A stretch of 27,782 nt of DNA. Source: JBBDNV01 sp040877415. Lineage in GTDB: Bacteria > Planctomycetota > Planctomycetia > Pirellulales > PALSA-1355. The notes under the pieces are model-generated. The model was not told the origin of the DNA. It did no database searches and saw only the letters and a program-made list of their open reading frames with translations. Below, one piece after another: positions 16,677-22,862 of the stretch (within the stretch, counting starts at the first letter, position 1; every line of letters starts with the position of its first letter). Position numbers and translations under genes: made by a program. The DNA lies in contig JBBDNV010000073.1 of the NCBI GenBank assembly GCA_040877415.1, positions 1 through 27,782 of the forward strand, in the 5' to 3' direction.

Positions 16677-16775
16677 TTAGCCCCCGGCTTTGCCGGGGGA
16701 TCGTTTGTCCAAGGGACAATTCCAAGTTCGAATTCTGCACGCCGGCGCCAATCCCCCGGCAAAGCCGGGGGCTAA
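16677..16775. repeat. REPIN-like paired hairpin element, copy 4
   Basis: TTAGCCCCCGGCTTTGCCGG starts at 16677, and the inverted partner ends in GGCTAA at 16775 (99 bp). The centre contains a TTGTCC-aag-GGACAA palindrome. It lies between divergent genes. An open frame starting at 16673 translates it, giving a false N-terminal extension to the next gene. Confidence 0.88.
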
Positions 16776-16876
16776 ATTGCGCACGGTCAAGCGGCGGCAT
16801 GCGGTGGTTCCCCTCGCGGGCGCTTCGGGTTAGTATTCTCATTGACGCACCCGAGCGCCCCGCCGAGTACTCCATA

Positions 16877-18076
16877 ATGTCTGACAGCCGCTTTGACGAG
16901 CTCGAAAAACGGCTCTGCCACGAGGGCGCCGACGCCGTCTTCGACAAGCTGGCCGCCGAGCTGGCAAGCGAAAAGAAGTTCCACGAGCTGTTCGACGCGC
17001 TGTTGATGCGCTCGCGGCACCGGCTCGGCTTGCCGATGATTCTGACCAGGTCGCTCGACGAATTAGAGGAACCGCTGCGCACGCAGGTCGAGGACGCGTA
17101 CCTGGCCGCTTGCCGCGAAGTGGGCACGCTCTTGTTGGGCGAGGGCCGGCTGCGCGAGGCGTGGATGTATTTGCGGCCCGTCGGCGACAAGAAGCTGGTG
17201 GCCGATGCCCTGGCAAAGATCGTGCCCAACGACGAGAACGTGCAGGATTTGATCGAGATCGGATTGCACGAGGGGGTGGCGCCGGCGCTGGGCTACGAGC
17301 TGGTGCTCAAGAATTACGGTACCTGCAACGCGATCACGACGTTTGAAGGAGCCGTGCTCGGACGGCCGAAAGCCGATCAGCAAATCGCCGCGGGATTGTT
17401 ACTCAAACATCTGCACGCCGAGCTGGTGGCCAACGTGCGGGCCGATATCGCGCGGCAGGAGGGGAGCGAGCCCAAGGAGACAACGCTCCGCGAGCTGGTG
17501 GCCGATCGCGATTGGCTGTTTGCCGAGAACAACTATCACACGGACACCACGCACCTGGCCGCCACGGTCCGCTTTGCACGGCTGATCGAAGACCCCGCGC
17601 TCGTCGAGGTGGCTTACGATCTAACCGAATATGGCCGGCGATTGAGCAGGCAGTTTCAGTTTGCCGGCGAAGAGCCGTTCGTCGACGTGTATCCGTCGCA
17701 CGGCCTGTTTTTCGCGGCGCAATTGGGCCGGCAGGTCGACCTAGCGCTCGAACATTTTCGCACCCGGGCCAAAATGGCCGACGTGAACGAGCACGGTGCC
17801 GGAGCGGCGGAAGTGTACGTGGCGCTGTTGGCCCGACTAAAGCGTTACGGCGAAGCCATTCACGCCACGATCGAGCTGATTCCCGCGGGCACGCGCACGA
17901 GCGGCTTTGCGCCTAACTTGCTCGAGCTGTCGCGCCTGGCGGGCGACTACCAGCCCTTGATGAACGTCTGCCGCCAGCGGGGCGACCTGGTGAGCTTTAC
18001 GGCAGGACTTATGGAAAGGCAGAAGGCGGAAGGCAGAAGGCAGAAGGACGAGGAAACGGCGGCAGACCGACGGTGA
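16877..18076 (+). CDS. Unknown helical protein, probably cytoplasmic
   Basis: I do not recognise the family. The 399-residue product (MSDSRFDELEKRLCHEGADA) is rich in Leu, Ala, Glu and Arg, and appears alpha-helical throughout, resembling a helical-repeat (TPR/HEAT-like) solenoid. It has no signal peptide or membrane segment. A conserved-looking central segment is ENNYHTDTTHLAATVRFARL, with several histidines and acidic residues. The frame is open further upstream but only through REPIN copy 4, so ATG at 16877 is preferred; a TATTCT box lies 38 bp before it. The last 25 or so residues (ERQKAEGRRQKDEETAADRR) are encoded by GGCAGAAGG-type repeats and look like a late addition. Confidence 0.75.
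   Translation: MSDSRFDELEKRLCHEGADAVFDKLAAELASEKKFHELFDALLMRSRHRLGLPMILTRSLDELEEPLRTQVEDAYLAACREVGTLLLGEGRLREAWMYLRPVGDKKLVADALAKIVPNDENVQDLIEIGLHEGVAPALGYELVLKNYGTCNAITTFEGAVLGRPKADQQIAAGLLLKHLHAELVANVRADIARQEGSEPKETTLRELVADRDWLFAENNYHTDTTHLAATVRFARLIEDPALVEVAYDLTEYGRRLSRQFQFAGEEPFVDVYPSHGLFFAAQLGRQVDLALEHFRTRAKMADVNEHGAGAAEVYVALLARLKRYGEAIHATIELIPAGTRTSGFAPNLLELSRLAGDYQPLMNVCRQRGDLVSFTAGLMERQKAEGRRQKDEETAADRR
18016..18047 (+). repeat. GGCAGAAGG-type direct repeat inside the 3' end of a gene
   Basis: AAGGCAGAAGGCGGAAGGCA followed by GAAGGCAGAAGG forms about three imperfect copies. The same motif, inverted, is at 20810-20826 (TTCTGCCTTCTGCCTTT), and a related CTTTCTGCC is just after this gene. 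It encodes the charged tail of the helical protein. Confidence 0.65.
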
Positions 18077-18105
18077 TGCGCGTGCGTTCTATCTGCTTTC
18101 TGCCG

Positions 18106-19791
18106 TCATTCTTCCGCCTTTTCCTCTTCGGCGTACTCGAACCCGATGTCACCCTTGAACAGGACGTGGTGTTTCTGCTCGGCAGAAGCCGGCGTGCCGT
18201 GATCGTCGGTTGTGTCGGGGCCGACGCTGTAGACGACCCAGCCACGGTCGGTCTTTTCGAGCCTGAGCGTCTGCTCGACGTAGGGATCCCCGGGCACGAT
18301 CGGGATGATCTCGGGTGTCAATTCTTCAAGCGTGTCCGGAAACCTTCCGTGCTCGGCGCGATAGCGATGCATGGCCAAGGCCGTGTAAGCCACGAGGTTG
18401 CACGCATCGGCGCGGTAGGTGGTTTCGATGGTTGCCGACGTCGTCGGCGCGATTGAGGCGAGTCCTCCCTGCCAATTGGATTCAAGCTCGAGCCTTTGCG
18501 TTTCGAATTCGGAGTACGGCAGGGAGGTGCAGGTGTAGAGGTGTTCCATTTCACGTCGAAACCGCGCCATCATCGGCAGTAGGACGAACGCGCGATAGCA
18601 CGGGCCGAGGCCGAACACCGAGACGGCGCCGGAATTGGTGCCGCCGAGCCATTTAGGAGTGCTCCAGGCGAGTGCCGAATCGATCTCGGCCATCGTGTTG
18701 AGGATCGTTGCCTCTTCGCCGCGAAGGATGCGGTTCATCTGCCGCTGATAGGAGAACAGATGGTTTACGCGAGCGGCGGCGAGTTCTTCGGCCGACGGGT
18801 TCCGCGAACGCAGGATGGTTTGCAACGTGTCGAAGGCGATACGGTCGATGGCTGCTCCCACGAGGATAGTGACGGCGAACACGTCCTCCCCGGCGTGGCG
18901 GGCCAGGCCGGCCATGGCGGTGACGTCGGCCAAAGCCGATTTGGTATCGCCCCGGATGTCGCTCCAGCGAGCGTGGATGGCAAGTAGCCGCGCGCCTCCG
19001 CGCATGCCCTGGATATCGGGCAGGAGAGTCGTGACATCGGTCTGGCCGTAGTTGCGGTCGTAGTAGTAGTGCGGCAGTGTCGCACCGGTGCGAAGCAGAT
19101 TGATCTCGCCTTGGTGGGCCTCCACGAACGCGGTCGCTTCCGCGGTGCCGTAGTCGACTTCTTCTTCCTTGTCGGAATCCGAGGCATCGCTCCAGGCCTT
19201 GTACCAGCGATTCTCGGGCCGATCCAGATTCTTGTACATCCGATCCAGCGCCTGGAATGCCTGCAGGTAGTACGTTGCGGCGTTTTCTTCGTCGGGCACC
19301 GGCTGCGGAGCTACCGACATGGCCAGCGCATAAGCGTCAGAACGAAGCGCACTGATGCTCTGCCGGGCGGCGGCGTCCAGGTTCGCGAGCGTCATCAGGT
19401 TCAGCACCACCGCCACCCCCAGCGCCAGGGCCAGTCTGCCCCGCGGCCAGCCGCGCGCGGCCGGCTGTGGCGGCAAATCTCGCTCTGCCTCTCCGTCTGC
19501 CGTGAATCCCACACGCAGTCCGCGGCGAATGATGATCGCGGCGCCCACGACAAATAGAGCCACCATCGTCAACAGCGGCACGAACAAGCCGGTTCTCGCG
19601 CTCGACGCGACGAACTCCTGATTGTAGTCGGCCATCATCGCCACGCCGTAAAGAGCCAGGCACAGGGCAATAGCCGCCGCCACCCAGACCCAACGCGTCC
19701 AGCGGCCGCGGCGCGAGGCTAGCGCCACCACAAGGGCCACGAACAACAGAGACACTGTCAGGTTTTCGACTGCCAGCAATACGTAGCCCAT
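18106..19791 (-). CDS. Large unknown membrane protein of the ECF sigma operon
   Basis: The family is not recognised. The 561-residue protein has about four membrane segments in its first 140 residues (near 5-26, 34-53, 66-90 and 120-138). A long, probably extracytoplasmic region of 420 residues follows. Near residues 465-500 is a stretch ALAMHRYRAEHGRFPDTLEE followed by VPGDPY, a pattern often found at the C-terminus of planctomycete membrane proteins and loosely like a pseudopilin. ATG at 19791 has AAGG 8 nt upstream and lies 29 bp after the small membrane-protein gene, so it is probably the third gene of the sigma unit. It could be a sensor, an envelope component or the sigma factor's target; none is shown. 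Confidence 0.8.
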   Translation of the reverse strand: MGYVLLAVENLTVSLLFVALVVALASRRGRWTRWVWVAAAIALCLALYGVAMMADYNQEFVASSARTGLFVPLLTMVALFVVGAAIIIRRGLRVGFTADGEAERDLPPQPAARGWPRGRLALALGVAVVLNLMTLANLDAAARQSISALRSDAYALAMSVAPQPVPDEENAATYYLQAFQALDRMYKNLDRPENRWYKAWSDASDSDKEEEVDYGTAEATAFVEAHQGEINLLRTGATLPHYYYDRNYGQTDVTTLLPDIQGMRGGARLLAIHARWSDIRGDTKSALADVTAMAGLARHAGEDVFAVTILVGAAIDRIAFDTLQTILRSRNPSAEELAAARVNHLFSYQRQMNRILRGEEATILNTMAEIDSALAWSTPKWLGGTNSGAVSVFGLGPCYRAFVLLPMMARFRREMEHLYTCTSLPYSEFETQRLELESNWQGGLASIAPTTSATIETTYRADACNLVAYTALAMHRYRAEHGRFPDTLEELTPEIIPIVPGDPYVEQTLRLEKTDRGWVVYSVGPDTTDDHGTPASAEQKHHVLFKGDIGFEYAEEEKAEE

Positions 19792-19820
19792 CGAAGGCGC
19801 CTTTCAATCGGGTTGGATTT

Positions 19821-20204
19821 CTAGTAGGTCACTCCCAACGCCGCGGTTCGCCGAATGGCATTCCCGTTGGGAAGCCGGGCGGCGCCCTGGAGCAACACCG
19901 CGTGTCGCCGGGCCTCGGCTTCGGACAACTCGGGAAGCAGCTCGCGAATCTGCGCGGCGATCGTTGCCTCGGATGGCGGCAAGGGTTCAATGTACGTCGT
20001 ATTGCGGCTGACGCTCCAGGAAAGGTTGGCCCACAGCACGAGCGCCGCCGCGGCCAGGCCGCCGTAGGTCAACCAATCGATCGACTGCCGCCCGAGTTCG
20101 CCCGCCACGCGCCGCGCTACGCGGGCGCGTAACCCGGGAGGCGGCTGAGCGGCCAGCAGCCGTTCGAGTTGTTCTTCCAATCGGGCCAGCTCAACGTCGT
20201 TCAC
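19821..20204 (-). CDS. Small single-pass membrane protein, candidate anti-sigma factor
   Basis: The 127-residue protein has a charged N-terminal region (NDVELARLEEQLERLLAAQ), one membrane segment at about residues 45-66 (LTYGGLAAAALVLWANLSW) and a short outer domain. The start is GTG at 20204, overlapping the sigma-factor stop by four bases (GTGA), so translation is coupled. Position, topology and size suggest an anti-sigma factor that holds the sigma factor at the membrane. No zinc-binding anti-sigma (ZAS) motif such as HxxxCxxC is seen, so this role is inferred from context only. Confidence 0.78.
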   Translation of the reverse strand: MNDVELARLEEQLERLLAAQPPPGLRARVARRVAGELGRQSIDWLTYGGLAAAALVLWANLSWSVSRNTTYIEPLPPSEATIAAQIRELLPELSEAEARRHAVLLQGAARLPNGNAIRRTAALGVTY

Positions 20205-20743
20205 GTTGCGTTCCTATCGGGGTTAAGGCGATCTCGCAAACGCTCGAGCGCGTAGCGGTAGCGGCTGGCGGCCGTGTTGGGGCTGATCGACAACACTCGG
20301 CCGATTTCGGCAAAGGTGAGTTGTCCCTCGATCTTCAAGGCGATCACCTCGCGCTGCTCGGCGGATAGGGATCGAAGCGCGCGGCGCAGAGCCTCGCTGC
20401 GCGGGTCTTCGGCAGGTGGTTCGCGACCGCGGCATTCGGTAACCAAACTGGCCGGCTCGTCGCGTCGTTGGGCGGCGCGTCGCAGCGCTTGCCGCCGCAG
20501 CGACGCAAACAAGTACGCCGGCAGGTCCCGTACGTCGCCCAGGCGATCGCGCGAGCGGACCAGAGCCGCGAACACGTCCTGAACGCAGTCCTCGGCGTCT
20601 TCACGACGCCCGAGAAGTCCCAGGGCGGTGCGGAACAGCCGCAAGCCGTAGCGGTCGTAAAGCTCGGCAAACGCCGCTTCACTGCCCGCCGCCAGTCGGG
20701 CCAACAGCCGCCGATCGTTCTCGGGAGTCTGTGATTCTGCCAC
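20201..20743 (-). CDS. ECF-type RNA polymerase sigma factor
   Basis: This 180-residue protein has the two-domain ECF layout. Region 2 is at about residues 22-90 (AFAELYDRYGLRLFRTAL, then EDAEDCVQDVFAALVR). Region 4 is at about 120-172 (LSAEQREVIALKIEGQLTFA, then EIGRVLSISPNTAASRYRYA), with a helix-turn-helix. It directs RNA polymerase to its own promoter set, often under control of a membrane anti-sigma factor. The start is GTG at 20743 with AGGG close upstream; the next gene overlaps by four bases. The S2P protease RseP and the FtsH protease are encoded in the same window, and in other bacteria RseP-type proteases release ECF factors, but no direct link is shown. Confidence 0.93.
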   Translation of the reverse strand: MAESQTPENDRRLLARLAAGSEAAFAELYDRYGLRLFRTALGLLGRREDAEDCVQDVFAALVRSRDRLGDVRDLPAYLFASLRRQALRRAAQRRDEPASLVTECRGREPPAEDPRSEALRRALRSLSAEQREVIALKIEGQLTFAEIGRVLSISPNTAASRYRYALERLRDRLNPDRNAT

Positions 20744-20809
20744 ACACCCTAGTAGAGCATCGCAGCGCGGGGATTTGTCTAGGAAAACGAGCGGCTGACG
20801 CGCGTATTA

Positions 20810-20826
20810 TTCTGCCTTCTGCCTTT
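20810..20826 (-). repeat. GGCAGAAGG-type repeat, intergenic copy
   Basis: Read on the minus strand this is AAAGGCAGAAGGCAGAA, matching the repeat at 18016-18047. It lies between the sigma-factor start and the terminator of the Cys-rich gene. The rest of the 20744-20895 gap holds only that terminator. Confidence 0.55.
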
Positions 20827-20835
20827 AAACAAAAA

Positions 20836-20863
20836 AACCTGCCCGGGAGGTCCCGGGCAGGTT
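20836..20863 (-). terminator. Rho-independent terminator of the Cys-rich gene
   Basis: A perfect 13-bp stem (AACCTGCCCGGGA with TCCCGGGCAGGTT) and a 2-nt loop is followed on the minus strand by a run of seven T. It lies 32 bp after the stop codon at 20896 and separates this gene from the sigma-factor operon. Confidence 0.88.
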
Positions 20864-20895
20864 TCGGTTTCGCTCGAAATGGTCGTCAGACGCGC

Positions 20896-21672
20896 TTAGT
20901 TGCGGCGGACGACTTTGCTCGAGGCGCTCAGCACGCGGCGCTTGCTTTGGATCGAAGCCGAGGGGTCGGCAGTCGGAGCAGGCGGCATGGGAGCAGCGTC
21001 TTCAGCCGGAGCTGCAGCGTCGCCACCCGTGGTGGGGGCGGCACAACCCGCGGCACAACCATCGGCACAACCGTCGGCACAACCGTCGGCACAGCCGTCG
21101 TTGCAGCAGGACTTCTTGCAGCACTTGTGGCAGCCGAAGATGTCCAACAGGCAACGGTGGCAGCGCTTGTGGCAGCACTTCTTGTGGCAGCCGTTGTCAC
21201 AGGGATTGCAACCACAGTCGGCCGGAGCGGCACACTCGCAAGCAGCCGGAGCGGCACACTCACAGGCAGCCGGAGCGGCACAGCCCGGCTCACAACCAGC
21301 GGCACAACCGCCGCAACCCGTGTCACAGCAACTCTTGCGGCACTTCTTGTGGCAGCAGCCGAACAGGCCGTCGAGCAGACCGCCGCAGCACTTTTTGCGG
21401 CAGCACTTCTTGTGGCAGCACGAGTCACAGGGGGCCGCGCAGCACGACGGGGCTTCACAGCAGGCCGCCTCGGCGCAGCAGGACGGTTCAGGCGCACAGC
21501 AGGCCGGTTCGCAACCCTTATCGCAGCCACAAGCGGGTTCGCACGATTGGCAACAGCTGTTGCAGCCGCAGTCGTTCAGGCCCAGCATGCGGTCCAAGAG
21601 CTCGAAACCGAAGCTCTGGCTGCACAGGCCTACGCTGACTACAAGCGCTCCAAAGACCATGTTCCATTTCAT
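20896..21672 (-). CDS. Secreted cysteine-rich protein, 54 Cys in 176 residues
   Basis: The 258-residue protein has a signal peptide (residues 1-22, MKWNMVFGALVVSVGLCSQS), then a segment from residue 35 to 210 in which 54 of 176 residues are cysteine. Two related units are visible: residues 87-120 (HKKCCRKKCC, then LLDGLFGCCHKKC and RKSCC) and 163-194 (HKKCCHKRCHRCLLDIFGCH, then KKSCC). They are linked by AAPAACEC repeats and followed by ADGC repeats. The tail (211-258) is Ala/Pro-rich and ends in a basic stretch. AAAGGAGA lies 9 nt before ATG at 21672. Similar Cys-rich secreted proteins occur in planctomycetes. Possible roles are a disulfide-cross-linked wall or surface component, or metal binding; neither is proven. 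It has its own terminator. Confidence 0.85.
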   Translation of the reverse strand: MKWNMVFGALVVSVGLCSQSFGFELLDRMLGLNDCGCNSCCQSCEPACGCDKGCEPACCAPEPSCCAEAACCEAPSCCAAPCDSCCHKKCCRKKCCGGLLDGLFGCCHKKCRKSCCDTGCGGCAAGCEPGCAAPAACECAAPAACECAAPADCGCNPCDNGCHKKCCHKRCHRCLLDIFGCHKCCKKSCCNDGCADGCADGCADGCAAGCAAPTTGGDAAAPAEDAAPMPPAPTADPSASIQSKRRVLSASSKVVRRN

Positions 21673-22279
21673 CGAGCAACGTCTCCTTTACTTGAACTGC
21701 GGATAGCGTGCTTCCTATCTCCAGCAAGGCATGTCGCGCCTTCCGCGTTTTGTCGCGGTCGTGCGCTGACAACAAACCGGCGGTAAGCTCACAAGGACGT
21801 TTGAGCCGACTTAGGTGTGTTTGGGGTGGCCGTGCCAGGTAGGGTAAGGTGGGGTCGGAACCAGCAGTTCACACGGTTTAGTTGCGCCAGGACCGGTCGA
21901 GCCAATCCTTGACTCGAAAAGTCCGATCCGGTTGCCCTGACGCGCCCTAGTACGTGCCTATGCGGCACGCGATCCTCGGCAGGTAACATCTACCGTATCG
22001 GCTCGCTGGCAAACAGCGCTTGAGGAACCAGAAGTATTTTTCAGTGAATGGTTTACAACAACCATTGCGTAAACATTTCCACGCGCGTAAGGCAGTCAAG
22101 TTTTGACGATTCGACGGCGCTGCCAGCACGGCGCGAGTGGCACGTCGGGTGGGCGATCTGATATGGTGAGCTTACAGGCGGCCAGCGGCAGCCAGCGCGT
22201 GCTTGCTCGTCGCGAAGGCCGAAGCGTTCGGAGCCAGTCCCCTTATTTCCGCCACTCCCTCAGGCACCCCTCGCCGATC
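21673..22279. other. Divergent intergenic region upstream of the Cys-rich and cupin genes
   Basis: No gene is supported in these 607 bp. The part from about 22020 to 22100 is AT-richer than the rest of the window and contains GTTTAC-N12-GTAAAC and an overlapping AATGGT-N8-ACCATT. These could be a regulator-binding site or part of a promoter for either gene. No convincing -35/-10 pair was found. An open frame from 22103 extends into the cupin gene but is not similar to the family. Confidence 0.5.
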
Positions 22280-22642
22280 ATGCCAGCGCCCGACCTGCGA
22301 CGCGTGGAAATCGTGGACTTCGCCGAGATTCCGCCGGTGGCGTGTCCGTGCGGCGCCGCGCGGCGAGCGTTTGCCGAGGTGGCCGATTTTCCCGGAACGA
22401 TACACCAGACGGAGATTTCCTGCGACGCCCGCCTGCACTACCACCAGCGGCTCACCGAGGTTTACTACATTCTCGAGTGCGGCCCCGACGCCGAGATGGA
22501 GCTCGACGGCGAGCGCGTGCCGATCGCGCCGGGCATGTGCGTCATGATTCGCCCGCTGGTGCGACACCGGGCCATCGGCAAGATGAAGGTGCTGGTCGTC
22601 GTGTATCCGAAATTCGACCCCGCGGACGAATGGTTCGATTGA
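22280..22642 (+). CDS. Small cupin-domain protein
   Basis: This 120-residue protein is a single conserved-barrel cupin. The first metal-binding motif is HYHQRLTEVYYILECG, with His53, His55 and Glu60, and the matching histidine in the second motif is His96 (RPLVRHRAIG). The PGMCVMIRP turn is typical. Cupins of this size are often metal-dependent enzymes or sugar- or small-molecule-binding proteins; the substrate is unknown. It has a CPCG pair (Cys22, Cys24) near the N-terminus. ATG at 22280 starts at the family boundary. It probably forms a single-gene unit, followed by an inverted repeat. Confidence 0.85.
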   Translation: MPAPDLRRVEIVDFAEIPPVACPCGAARRAFAEVADFPGTIHQTEISCDARLHYHQRLTEVYYILECGPDAEMELDGERVPIAPGMCVMIRPLVRHRAIGKMKVLVVVYPKFDPADEWFD

Positions 22643-22691
22643 AGTAGATAAGGGGTTTCGATCGCCGTGCCAGACAGTCGGCATACTAAAG

Positions 22692-22750
22692 CGACGCGCT
22701 CAAGCGAGGGAAATCACTCGGGAATGAAAGGATCCCTCGCTTGCGCGTCG
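22692..22750. repeat. Long inverted repeat downstream of the cupin gene
   Basis: CGACGCGCTCAAGCGAGGGA (22692-22711) pairs with TCCCTCGCTTGCGCGTCG (22733-22750), with two unpaired bases in the left arm and a loop of about 21 nt. It could terminate cupin transcription or belong to a dispersed repeat family. Confidence 0.75.
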
Positions 22751-22762
22751 GGTTATTGTAAC

Positions 22763-22791
22763 TTGCCGGCGGCCCCCGGGCGCCGTATTCT
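22763..22791 (+). promoter_or_regulatory. Candidate promoter of the first PQQ-propeller gene
   Basis: TTGCCG (22763-22768), a 17-nt spacer and TATTCT (22786-22791) lie 72 bp before the ATG. The same GTATTCT string occurs near 16833-16839, upstream of the helical protein. Confidence 0.45.
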
Positions 22792-22862
22792 AAACTAGAG
22801 TCGCGTTCCGCTCCCTCCAACCCGCACCGCTTGCCCAGGCGTCATTTTTTTCCGAGCCCGAC

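Noticed and set aside
5470..16775. CRISPR array
   Set aside because: The repeats are dispersed kilobases apart, occur as inverted pairs and have no regular spacers or cas genes.
16673..16876. N-terminal extension of the helical protein
   Set aside because: It translates REPIN copy 4; coding sequence more likely starts at 16877.
20900..21706. 268-residue Gln/Ala-rich frame on the plus strand
   Set aside because: It is the mirror of the Cys-rich gene; the ribosome-binding site, signal peptide and terminator all support the minus strand.
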